Assembly: GCA_017552985.1 (NCBI GenBank)
Contig: JAFZNO010000032.1
Location: 1-64,000 of the forward strand
Origin: Lachnospiraceae bacterium
GTDB lineage: Bacteria; Bacillota; Clostridia; Lachnospirales; Lachnospiraceae
DNA: 64,000 bases
Direction of reading: 5' to 3'
The notes under the pieces are model-generated. The model made no database searches. It was not told the origin of the DNA and saw nothing but the letters and a program-made list of their open reading frames with translations. The position numbers and the translations under genes are program-made. Shown here piece by piece: positions 12,010-20,162 of this stretch; position 1 is the first letter of the stretch; each line of letters opens with the position of its first letter.

Positions 12010-12049
12010 AAAAAAAGTGTGTCACGAAGCCTCCATGACACACTTTTTT
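12010..12049. terminator. bidirectional Rho-independent terminator
   Basis: A run of A7, stem AAGTGTGTCA pairing with TGACACACTT, and a run of T6 directly follow the stop of the large lipoprotein gene. The T-run faces that gene's transcript, and the symmetric A-run makes it work both ways. Confidence 0.9.
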
Positions 12050-13990
12050 CTAACCTTTACGTTCTTCTTCACTTTCTTCCGCCACGGTACCCGTAAACCG
12101 GTAGAGTACAATCTCCTCTGCCAGTGGATCTGCACCTGGGATCAGGGAGGACAATCCGTCCTTTCCCGTATTCTCAAAGGACAGCATCAACATCAGTTCC
12201 CCGTCCTTTTGAACGGCCCTCACGCGATAATCACCAACCTTACGGACCAGCTTGGGATAGTAGCGCGTAAAGAGCTCCAACGTTTCTTCATCCGTTGATT
12301 TCAGCTTGATCACGTCCGGCGGATCAGAACGCGTATCCACGTAGAGCCTGTCATAGCCGGAAATCTCCATCTTGTAGGTCTCCACAACGGTTTTCAGCGT
12401 AACGTTGCCCTTGGTCGTAAACTCCAAGGCTGCCGTGTATTCACCCATGGTGCTGTCATAAAACAGCCAAGTGCCTTCCAGAAGCCTTAGCAGCTCAGCT
12501 TCACTGTGATACTCCGGTCCCCTGCGTTCTCCCGCCAGGTCCCGTCCCATCACGTAAGTCGGAAGGGGAACGCCTTCCTTGGTCTTTCTCTTCAGCCAGT
12601 TTTCCGAGCCAAACGCATAATCACCGTAGTAGTTTCCCGAAGTCACCTTGATCCGCAGCTTCGGAACGTCCTCCAGCGTTACGTTAACGCCTATCTTCTC
12701 CCCCTTTTGGAGCGTTACGGTCGCCAGGTTTTCCCCTGGGACGTAGGAGCGTTGCTTTGCAAGTTCCAGACAAATTTCATCTCCGGTGTATACGCGGTCG
12801 ACGCTAATAACACAATTATCCTGCTCCGCCGTGATCACTGCCACGTAGGGAACCGGTTCGTCCTTGGTCTTTTTCTTGGAGGAAGCCGGTTCCTCTTCGA
12901 ATTCCTCCTCTTTGGGTAGCTCAGGGATCTCTATCCATTCCCTGGGCCAATTGACCAAAGCATCCGTTCTCGAGAGATAAAAATCTATCGAGGCGAGGGT
13001 TTGCGGCTGCACCTCATCTATTGGCAGATTGGAGATAAACTTCCACTTTCCCTTTTCCACCTCTGCCCGCATAACGTATTCCGGCTTTTTCTCTTTGCTC
13101 CATACGGCCTTCCGCCAATAAATCTCATAAACATTGCCGCATACGGTTGCCTTCATGAACTCTACCCGGACCGTATTTATTTCCCCGGGTACGTAATAAA
13201 ACAGATTTTTCGCGATGATCGGCCATTCCAAAGGCTTTCTTGCTTCGGAATACTCCAGTCCCGTTCTGGATTTAACAAAATTCTGAATGGATCTGAGGGT
13301 GAGGGCGGTTACGTTGCTGCTCGACAAAGCAAGTTCCTCTTCCGTAAACGGCTCTTCAGGATCATATCCCCCGTCCTCCGGCACGTCATCTATTTCCCCT
13401 CGCATCAAAGCCTTTTCCCTGGCTTCAAGCACGCGGTCTGCGCGCATTCCTTCCCGGATCCACGCGATCTGGTCGTCACTTAAGGTCACTCTCATTCCGG
13501 CGCCGCCTTGCAACACCGTCTGCCAGTCAATCTCCTCTGGGCGATAATATGTGCAGGCAAAAAAGCCATTATCCGTCGCACGAACGGAATACTGAAGCTT
13601 TTTAACCTCCTGCTCCGTCAGCTCCCGCGGCTCTGACTCAGCATCATCCGCCCCATCTGAAACAGTAATTCCCATCGTTTCTGCATAAGCCTGTTGCCTC
13701 TCCGTCAACTCACGGGCGAGATCGTCCAGGGATTTGACCAGCTTAGTCTGGGTAACTTGTTCCTCCGCCGGGCGAAGCTCTTTTGCCTCCCTGCCCTGCG
13801 TCTGATAGGCGTAGGCAGTACGGCTTCCATATTCTTGTTTTTCCATTTCCTGGGTCTGCCGTGCCTCATCCGCACTCTGGAGTGCATCCGCAAAAAACGC
13901 GTTACTCTCCAAAACTTCGCCGCTCTTCCCACAACCGGACAGCAGCGTCATGCAAGCACATAATCCCAGGGCCATCCTTAGCTTTTTCAT
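12050..13990 (-). CDS. large extracytoplasmic lipoprotein, function unknown
   Basis: 646 residues. The signal MKKLRMALGLCACMTLLSGC has its lipobox cysteine at residue 20. A Gln/Glu-rich coiled region (about 35-120) follows, then repeated alpha/beta segments with many Trp, Tyr and Val. A serine/lysine and Glu/Pro-rich linker near residues 355-375 separates two halves. The second half is beta-rich (TLQKGEKIGVNVTLEDVPKL, LEGTWLFYDSTMGEYTAALE), like a solute-binding or lipocalin-type domain. It is a single-gene unit with its own promoter (14051-14080) and terminator. No family recognised. Confidence 0.78.
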   Translation of the reverse strand: MKKLRMALGLCACMTLLSGCGKSGEVLESNAFFADALQSADEARQTQEMEKQEYGSRTAYAYQTQGREAKELRPAEEQVTQTKLVKSLDDLARELTERQQAYAETMGITVSDGADDAESEPRELTEQEVKKLQYSVRATDNGFFACTYYRPEEIDWQTVLQGGAGMRVTLSDDQIAWIREGMRADRVLEAREKALMRGEIDDVPEDGGYDPEEPFTEEELALSSSNVTALTLRSIQNFVKSRTGLEYSEARKPLEWPIIAKNLFYYVPGEINTVRVEFMKATVCGNVYEIYWRKAVWSKEKKPEYVMRAEVEKGKWKFISNLPIDEVQPQTLASIDFYLSRTDALVNWPREWIEIPELPKEEEFEEEPASSKKKTKDEPVPYVAVITAEQDNCVISVDRVYTGDEICLELAKQRSYVPGENLATVTLQKGEKIGVNVTLEDVPKLRIKVTSGNYYGDYAFGSENWLKRKTKEGVPLPTYVMGRDLAGERRGPEYHSEAELLRLLEGTWLFYDSTMGEYTAALEFTTKGNVTLKTVVETYKMEISGYDRLYVDTRSDPPDVIKLKSTDEETLELFTRYYPKLVRKVGDYRVRAVQKDGELMLMLSFENTGKDGLSSLIPGADPLAEEIVLYRFTGTVAEESEEERKG

Positions 13991-14050
13991 GAAAGTCCGA
14001 ATACTCCCTGCAAACGTTTACGTTCCACGCGCATAAAAACACGTAATCTT

Positions 14051-14080
14051 ATTTTAACCGAAATCACCCGTTTTTGTCAA
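14051..14080 (-). promoter_or_regulatory. sigma-A promoter of the large lipoprotein gene
   Basis: TTGACA (14075-14080) and TAAAAT (14051-14056) on the minus strand with 18 bases between; about 60 bases before the start codon. Confidence 0.7.
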
Positions 14081-14097
14081 ATTTAGGCGCATAACAA

Positions 14098-14128
14098 TAC
14101 GGGCAGGGTTTCGTCAAACCCTGCCCGC
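14098..14128 (-). terminator. terminator after kdgK
   Basis: The minus transcript forms CGGGCAGGGTTT / AAACCCTGCCCG around a GACG loop, about 25 bases past the kdgK stop. The following tract is T-rich but interrupted (TATTGTT). Confidence 0.75.
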
Positions 14129-14153
14129 TCCTTATCAAAAAACAAGAGAAATC

Positions 14154-15185
14154 CTATCTCTGGACGCGTCCGGAAGCATCACCGCCTGCAAGCGTCTCCA
14201 CTTCTTTCCTGGATACCATGTTGAAATCTCCGGGAATTGTGTGCTTCAATGCGGAAGCAGCCACGCCAAACTCCAGTGCAGCCTTAAAATCCTTGCCGTC
14301 AAGCATGCCGCAGATCACGCCGCCAGCAAAGGAATCACCGCCGCCCACGCGGTCAACGATGGGATGAATGCTGTATTCCTTGGAATGATAGAATTCCTTG
14401 GTGTCTCTTGAGTAAATGCATGCAGACCAGCCGTTGTCAGATGCGGAATGACTCACGCGCAGGGAGGAAATGCAGTACTCGAAATTGTAATCCGCTACCA
14501 TCTGCTCAAAAATGGACTTGTATCCCGCGAGCTCAAGGTCACCGCTGGTAACGTCCGTGTTGCCGGGCTTATAGCCAAGCACCAGCTCTGCATCCTCTTC
14601 ATTTCCGATGCATACGTCAACATACTTCATCAGATTCTTCATGACTCTCTGGGCCTTTTCGGAAGTCCAGAGCTTCTTGCGGAAGTTCAAGTCTACGGAC
14701 ACCTTAACGCCGGCCTTCTTTGCCGCGATCAGAGCCTTCTCGGTCAGCTCCGCGGCAGCGTCGGAAATGGCGGGAGTGATTCCGGTAAAATGGAACCAGT
14801 CTGCATCCTTAAAGATATCCTCAAAATCAAAATCTGCTTCCGTAGCGGTAGAGATGGAGGAATGCGCCCTGTCATAAACAACCTTGGAAGGTCTCATGGA
14901 GCAACCGCTCTCCAGATAGTAAATGCCAAGTCTTTCTCCGCATCTTGCCACGTGCTTCGTGCAAACGCCGTACTTTCTGAGCGCTGCCACTGCACATTCT
15001 CCGATCTCATTATTCGGAACTGCAGTCACAAACTCAGCGTCATGGCCGTAATTTGCCAGGGAAACAGCAACGTTTGCCTCGCCTCCGCCATAATTTACGT
15101 CAAACTCATCCGCTTGGATAAACTTCTCAAAATTAGGGGTGGACAGTCTAAGCATGATCTCCCCCATCGTAATAACCTTTGCCAT
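14154..15185 (-). CDS. kdgK: 2-keto-3-deoxygluconate kinase (PfkB family)
   Basis: 343 residues. It phosphorylates 2-keto-3-deoxygluconate to KDPG. It has the PfkB layout: substrate region GGGEANVAVSLANYG (34-48), SVDLNFRKKLW in the middle, and the catalytic motif DRVGGGDSFAGG near residue 270-280 with the base Asp. An AGGAGG site precedes the ATG. It is 15 bases after the KDPG aldolase gene and its next step in the pathway is that enzyme, so the pair is one operon. With uxuA and uxuB elsewhere in the window it completes the lower hexuronate route. Other PfkB sugar kinases are possible, but the neighbour settles it. Confidence 0.92.
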   Translation of the reverse strand: MAKVITMGEIMLRLSTPNFEKFIQADEFDVNYGGGEANVAVSLANYGHDAEFVTAVPNNEIGECAVAALRKYGVCTKHVARCGERLGIYYLESGCSMRPSKVVYDRAHSSISTATEADFDFEDIFKDADWFHFTGITPAISDAAAELTEKALIAAKKAGVKVSVDLNFRKKLWTSEKAQRVMKNLMKYVDVCIGNEEDAELVLGYKPGNTDVTSGDLELAGYKSIFEQMVADYNFEYCISSLRVSHSASDNGWSACIYSRDTKEFYHSKEYSIHPIVDRVGGGDSFAGGVICGMLDGKDFKAALEFGVAASALKHTIPGDFNMVSRKEVETLAGGDASGRVQR

Positions 15186-15200
15186 TTTTCTTTCCTCCTG

Positions 15201-16160
15201 TTACTTTTGTACTAGATGCACTGCAAATCCGCCAATCTGCTCCTTCAGGTAGATTGCCTTGTACTTGCCCTTCTCATCTTTCTTGGGCTCCTCAAATTCC
15301 ACGCCAAGCACGCTTTCCATGTAGTTCACGGCGCGCTCGATATAGTTGGTCCGGATCGCGATATGTCCGTTGGCACCCTTAAACGGGGTCTTCATCACTT
15401 CCACTGCCGTTCCTGCAAAGATGGAGCTGTTGCCGATCTTCGCGGGCATGCCAAAGAGGAATGCAAAACGATTGGCAATCTTCAACGCCTCTTCCTCGTT
15501 TGCGCCGTTGATGCCCACGTGTGCCAGTTCAAAGCCCAGCATCGTCTGAACCGCCTCGCGGGTCAGCTGCTCGATCTTATCCCACTCTCCCGCATTGATC
15601 AAATCTCCGGGAACCATCCAGGATCCGCCGCAGGCAATGATCTTCGGGAAATCCAGATACGAGGTCAGATTCTTCGCATTAATGCCGCCGGTGGGCATAA
15701 ATTTCATGTTCACGTAAGGCGCTGCCATTGCCTTGATCTTAGCCAGTCCGCCGGACTGCTCCGCGGGGAAAAACTTAACAACTTCGAGGCCAAGTTCAAT
15801 TGCCTGCTCTATGTCGCTGGGGCTTGAAGTGCCGGGCGTAATGGGTACGCCCTTCTCCTGACAATATTTCACGGTTCTGGGATTAAGTCCGGGACTAACG
15901 ATGAACTTCGCGCCTGCCGCCACTGCCGCATCCACCTGCGCCGCATTTAATACCGTTCCCGCTCCAACGCACATGTTCGGGAAATTCTCCGTCATGATCT
16001 TGATCGCCTCTGCCGCGGCATCCGTTCTGAACGTCACCTCCGCGCAGGGAAGTCCTCCCGCACACAATGCCTTTGCCAATGGCAATGCATCCTCTGCCCG
16101 ATCGATCTTAACAACGGGCACAATCCCAATTTTACTGATCTGTTCCAAAACCGCTTCCAT
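15201..16160 (-). CDS. eda: KDPG/KHG aldolase fused to a C-terminal VOC-like domain
   Basis: 319 residues. The first about 210 residues are a complete class I KDPG aldolase barrel with catalytic Glu41 (CAEVTFRT), Thr/Arg substrate residues and Schiff-base Lys129 in VVKFFPAE, and MPTGGIN near 155-161. It cleaves KDPG to pyruvate and glyceraldehyde-3-phosphate. Normal Eda ends near 213 residues; here about 109 more follow with ELAHVGINGANEEEALKIAN and GHIAIRT, the look of a vicinal-oxygen-chelate (glyoxalase-like) fold. Its task is unknown. AAGGAAAAGGATC precedes the ATG. First gene of the kdgK operon, behind a palindromic operator. Confidence 0.9.
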   Translation of the reverse strand: MEAVLEQISKIGIVPVVKIDRAEDALPLAKALCAGGLPCAEVTFRTDAAAEAIKIMTENFPNMCVGAGTVLNAAQVDAAVAAGAKFIVSPGLNPRTVKYCQEKGVPITPGTSSPSDIEQAIELGLEVVKFFPAEQSGGLAKIKAMAAPYVNMKFMPTGGINAKNLTSYLDFPKIIACGGSWMVPGDLINAGEWDKIEQLTREAVQTMLGFELAHVGINGANEEEALKIANRFAFLFGMPAKIGNSSIFAGTAVEVMKTPFKGANGHIAIRTNYIERAVNYMESVLGVEFEEPKKDEKGKYKAIYLKEQIGGFAVHLVQK

Positions 16161-16270
16161 GATCCTTTTCCTTTCTTGAAACCCCTTAGGGTTCCATTCC
16201 CTATTTGGGGAAATCGTAGTACAAATCTAATGGTTTGTCCATGCATTTTGCGAAAGTGAGTGATTTTCAC

Positions 16271-16292
16271 AAAATGTAAGGGCTTACATTTT
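16271..16292. promoter_or_regulatory. palindromic operator upstream of eda-kdgK
   Basis: AAAATGTAAG-GG-CTTACATTTT is a perfect 10-bp inverted repeat with a 2-bp centre, starting 2 bases downstream of the -10 box. Position and symmetry fit a repressor site. The core TGTAAG..CTTACA resembles LacI-family sites including CcpA cre boxes (which normally have a CG centre) and also GntR-type sites. Confidence 0.7.
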
Positions 16293-16294
16293 TC

Positions 16295-16322
16295 ATTATA
16301 GCATACTTCTTTGGAATTACAA
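16295..16322 (-). promoter_or_regulatory. sigma-A promoter of eda-kdgK
   Basis: Minus-strand TTGTAA (16317-16322) and TATAAT (16295-16300), 16 bases apart. The leader of about 125 bases contains the operator and small hairpins. Confidence 0.7.
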
Positions 16323-16331
16323 GAGGCTACT

Positions 16332-19016
16332 TTAATTATTTTCAGCGTCTGATTCCGAGTGCCCTTCCATTTCCGGTTCAGTCATCACTTCCGCTTCAGC
16401 TGTCATTTCTTCTTCGTTCGTCAATTCTGCTTCGGCCATCACGTTCCCTTCATCCGTCATATCCTCTTGGACCGTCACGTTCTCTTCCTTCATCAATTCC
16501 GCTTCAAACGCTTTTTTTCTGCGTGCCATCCCCTTGGGCAGAACGATAAAAAACAGAGCAAAAACGCAGAGGCTGACCGCCGTGATCAGAATTCCAAGCT
16601 TTTTCCCCTCGGGTTCATAGCTAAGCTCAATCTCATAGTCTCCAGCATCAAGATCCAGCGCAATAAAGGCATCACCGAATTTTGCCGGCTCCTTCTCCTG
16701 GCCGTTGACCAACACCGTCCAACTCTTTTCATAGGGAATGGACAAGATCAGCCTTCCCTCCTCCTCGAGATGCAGTTTTCCCGAGACTTCACGACTGCCA
16801 ACCTTCACGTCAGTCATATGACGCTCACGAAGGAGCTCCAACGCCTCTTTCACCGCGGAAACGTTCAGCTGATACATGGTCACGGGAATCTTTTTCGTAT
16901 CATCGGAGGAATCCCCGTTGGTCATCTTAATCCTTTGTCCTTCCTCCAGAAAGCCCACGTAGAAAAGCACGTCCTTCTTCAGATCCTTAAGGTTGACCTC
17001 AGATGGATTTCCCCCCGTCATCTTGATCTTGGCCGTACCGTAATCCGTAACGCATCCGTAATAGATTCCATCCTCCTCAGGCGTGAAGATAACGTCGTCC
17101 CCGTCCTTTTCGCTTGTTACCTTCGTCAGAATGCTTTCCTCGATCCCCAGATCTTTCAGCAACCCGTTTTGCGTGAGTATGCCCTTCTGCCTTGCATCCT
17201 CCGGAAGGTCAAAGCCTTTGGGCGCCACGTAGCCAAAGGGCAGGGATTCTACGGCCTCATAGAGGTAAATGCCATTCTGCTCATCCTTGATCTTAAAAAG
17301 TTCATTCTCCCATTCCTTGGAATCCGAAAAATAGTAGTTCACGTTTAACAGGGCAGCCGCAAATGGCGTTGCGCCGTCAAAACCATAATACACTTTGCTG
17401 TGCTGCATTCCCATCTTGGTATAATAATCCATCACGTAGGAATTCATGGTCGAAGAAAAGACCGACGCGGACGGGAAGCCTGCCAGCGTGGCATCATTCT
17501 TTGTCTTTCTTCCAAATTTCTCAAAGCGGGAAAATCCCTTCCCGTCGTCCTTGTTTCTCTCATACAGCGCCTGGTAATCCTCCAGGTGTTTCAGATATGC
17601 CGCCCTGTCAGTCGTTCCGACGCTGGTGTACGCCATGTTGATGGCAGTCTCGGAAAGAACTGCCACCATCGCAACCACCACGGTTATGATCCTTACCCAG
17701 CCTTTCTTCTTAACCACGTAAATATACAGGCATGCTGCGTACAGTACAATAAAGGCTAGATTCAAAAGCCAAGTCCAGGTCAAAAAGTCAGACACGTCCA
17801 CAAATTTTTCAATGCACAGCATGAAGGCTCCCGCCCCCAATGCTGACTTAACGATTGTCGCCGGCTTTATGCCGTCCAGATGCGTCAGGCAATCATAACA
17901 AGCCACCAAAACGATCAACACGTAAATAAAGGACTGTCTGGCGGGAAGAGAATCCGGATAATTAAATCCGTGCCAGATAAAATCCAAACCATTTGTGGCA
18001 AAGCTGATCAGAAAGATGCCGGCAAGCGTCATAAATCCCAGTCTTCTGCGAGCCGGGATCTTTTCATTGACGGCATAGAGCGGGATCATGAAAAATACCA
18101 TGGTACCACAATAAATATTGGGCCAGTGCTCCAGCGCCCGTTCCGTGGTGATGGCCATGCAATGTCTTGCCAATACGTCAATGATCGGGAAATAGGACTT
18201 CCACTCCTTGGGAAAATCCATGTCTCCGAAATCCGTTGCCATCAGTGCCTTCACCTCGGGAACCAGGAAAATGGCCGCAAGGCCGCCCGCAAGAAGGGAA
18301 CCAACCGCAAATTTCCATATCATCGAAAAGCTCCGTTTCTCAGCCAGAAACAGATAAATAAAATACAATACCAAAAACAGGCAGATCATGATGGAAATAT
18401 AGAAATTCGTAAAAATGCTAAGTCCCAAGGTAACGACGTACAACCCCATTTTCCCCTGGCGGACCAATCTCTCAAGTCCCATCAGTATCAGGGGCAGAAG
18501 CACCACGCAGTCTATCCACATGACATTCCAGTTATATGCCGCCACAAACCCGCTCATGGCATAGAACGTTGAGCAAAAGAGAGCCGCGAGCCAAGCGTTT
18601 TTCTTGTCTCCCGTGCGGGATCTCAAATAAATCCAGGAAGTGAGTCCTGCGAATCCGATCTTGCATACAACGGCATAACTCATGAATTCGATCAGATACT
18701 TTTGCGGGAATAAAAAAGCGAGCCAGTTAAAGGGACTGGCCAGGTAATAGACGTAAAGTGCCAGGAAATTCGATCCCATCCCCACGTTCCATGAGTAGCT
18801 AAGATCTTCTCCGGCCTTTATTTTTCTCATCATTTCCTGGAAAAAGGGCATGTACTGGTGATACATGTCGGAAAACAAAAAGCATCTCTTTCCAAAGGGG
18901 AAAATCCCATTGCCAATAAAGATTGCCAACATCAAGAAAAACGGCAACAAAAACGCTGCCAGCCAAGTTAGGCGTGGCAGACCCCCTGTCTTTCGTTGCT
19001 CCTTAGCCACTTTCAT
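16332..19016 (-). CDS. YfhO-family multi-spanning membrane protein
   Basis: 894 residues. It starts behind AAGGAG with a basic N-terminus, then about twelve to fourteen membrane helices to residue about 460. A luminal motif early on, FSDMYHQYMPFFQEM (about 48-62), is typical of YfhO and related GT-C-like proteins. An extracytoplasmic beta-rich part follows (to about 815, with YEKSWTVLVNGQEKEPAKFG), then a last helix and a Glu/Met-rich acidic cytoplasmic tail with repeats of the type EAELTNEEEMTAEAEV. In Bacillus YfhO-like proteins take part in glycosylating wall or lipoteichoic polymers; that role here is inference. It lies 6 bases after the DUF2974 gene. Confidence 0.82.
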   Translation of the reverse strand: MKVAKEQRKTGGLPRLTWLAAFLLPFFLMLAIFIGNGIFPFGKRCFLFSDMYHQYMPFFQEMMRKIKAGEDLSYSWNVGMGSNFLALYVYYLASPFNWLAFLFPQKYLIEFMSYAVVCKIGFAGLTSWIYLRSRTGDKKNAWLAALFCSTFYAMSGFVAAYNWNVMWIDCVVLLPLILMGLERLVRQGKMGLYVVTLGLSIFTNFYISIMICLFLVLYFIYLFLAEKRSFSMIWKFAVGSLLAGGLAAIFLVPEVKALMATDFGDMDFPKEWKSYFPIIDVLARHCMAITTERALEHWPNIYCGTMVFFMIPLYAVNEKIPARRRLGFMTLAGIFLISFATNGLDFIWHGFNYPDSLPARQSFIYVLIVLVACYDCLTHLDGIKPATIVKSALGAGAFMLCIEKFVDVSDFLTWTWLLNLAFIVLYAACLYIYVVKKKGWVRIITVVVAMVAVLSETAINMAYTSVGTTDRAAYLKHLEDYQALYERNKDDGKGFSRFEKFGRKTKNDATLAGFPSASVFSSTMNSYVMDYYTKMGMQHSKVYYGFDGATPFAAALLNVNYYFSDSKEWENELFKIKDEQNGIYLYEAVESLPFGYVAPKGFDLPEDARQKGILTQNGLLKDLGIEESILTKVTSEKDGDDVIFTPEEDGIYYGCVTDYGTAKIKMTGGNPSEVNLKDLKKDVLFYVGFLEEGQRIKMTNGDSSDDTKKIPVTMYQLNVSAVKEALELLRERHMTDVKVGSREVSGKLHLEEEGRLILSIPYEKSWTVLVNGQEKEPAKFGDAFIALDLDAGDYEIELSYEPEGKKLGILITAVSLCVFALFFIVLPKGMARRKKAFEAELMKEENVTVQEDMTDEGNVMAEAELTNEEEMTAEAEVMTEPEMEGHSESDAENN

Positions 19017-19022
19017 GTCTTG

Positions 19023-20159
19023 TTACTCCTTTTTTAGTTCACTTTCCAGCCTTTGGATCAGGCTTTCAATTTTATCCAGTGCATTTATGCCTGTCATTTC
19101 AAACAGGCGCTTTATCCCGTCAAGCAATCGCTTTCTCTCTTCGGCGTCCAACTTTTTTATTGCCAAAACCATTTCCAGAAAGCTCTTTTTCTTATCCTCG
19201 CTGATCTGGATCAAGTCATCTTTTTGCGGAGCCTCCAAAACGGAAAACGCCACGCGGATAAACTCCTTTAGCTGATCTCTGTTAAACGTCAAAATCCACA
19301 GATTTACGGTTTCGTCAATAAATTTCCTTCCATTGCTCACGTCAGCGGCTTCCACAAATTTCCCGTCCCTGACCACCCAGGAAAAGGGGTCATGTTGCAG
19401 CAGGCCAATATTATTACTCTCCGTCACCTGATAGGAATTCTCTTGTTCAAACATCATGCCTATGAATGAGGAACGGGGAATGATCTTAACGATCCTGTCC
19501 GCAATCTCGTCATAGGCACTCTTTTCCCGGACTTCTGGCCAAAAGCCCGGACCATCCATATTGTATATTGTCCGTATTCTGCCGCGAATCTCGGCGTCAC
19601 AGTTCATGGCCGCATATACGGCCAGATTCCCGCCCTTGGAATGACCGCCAAGGAAAAAGGAATCTCCCAAACTTGACGAAATTTCACCTAGATACTTTAG
19701 CGCGCAACGCTGCGCGGGGATCGGACTTTGGAAGGTCATGTTAAAATCTTCCTTCCATGCGATCAAAGTCTCATCCGTTCCACGAAAGGCAACGAACGGT
19801 CTTTCGTCCTCTAAATGGATTGTAATGGCAGAAAACTGCGCCTCCCAATCCTTTTCTACCAAATTGACGTAGGCGCAAAGCCTTAATCCTCCAAAACGCC
19901 GGCTCTCCGCCACGTTTTGAAACAATTCGCGATTTGCTTCCTCATATCTTTCGTCTGAAAACAGTCCATCCCGCATGGGATGCACGGTCAATTCCTTTAA
20001 CAAAATGCCGTTGTCTCTTTGGTCCACGCCAGGCACGAGCCCGTCAAATTTCAGGTAACTAAACTGGCAGAGAACCAGAGCGTCAACCTCACATAAAGGT
20101 TTTTCAGAAAAGGGCACGCCGCCCCGTTCCCTAAGGTACGAAAGGATAGAGTCATTCAC
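19023..20159 (-). CDS. DUF2974 (Mbeg1-like) alpha/beta hydrolase
   Basis: 378 residues. The nucleophile elbow GGHSKGGNLA lies near residue 170 with the Ser in HSKGG, followed by NMDGPGFWPEV, both hallmarks of the DUF2974 lipase-like family. ERPFVAFRGTDETLIAWKED upstream matches the lipase class 3-like strand and oxyanion region. The C-terminal about 100 residues are helical and charged. No signal peptide, so cytoplasmic. Its start lies 3 bases past the citrate synthase stop. Substrate unknown; acyl-ester hydrolysis is inferred from the fold. Confidence 0.8.
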   Translation of the reverse strand: MNDSILSYLRERGGVPFSEKPLCEVDALVLCQFSYLKFDGLVPGVDQRDNGILLKELTVHPMRDGLFSDERYEEANRELFQNVAESRRFGGLRLCAYVNLVEKDWEAQFSAITIHLEDERPFVAFRGTDETLIAWKEDFNMTFQSPIPAQRCALKYLGEISSSLGDSFFLGGHSKGGNLAVYAAMNCDAEIRGRIRTIYNMDGPGFWPEVREKSAYDEIADRIVKIIPRSSFIGMMFEQENSYQVTESNNIGLLQHDPFSWVVRDGKFVEAADVSNGRKFIDETVNLWILTFNRDQLKEFIRVAFSVLEAPQKDDLIQISEDKKKSFLEMVLAIKKLDAEERKRLLDGIKRLFEMTGINALDKIESLIQRLESELKKE

Positions 20160-20162
20160 GTT

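Noticed and set aside
16359-17348. Plus-strand open frame opposite the YfhO gene, starting with His/Phe-rich repeats
   Set aside because: It is the mirror of the Glu/Met repeat tail of YfhO; no family, no ribosome site.
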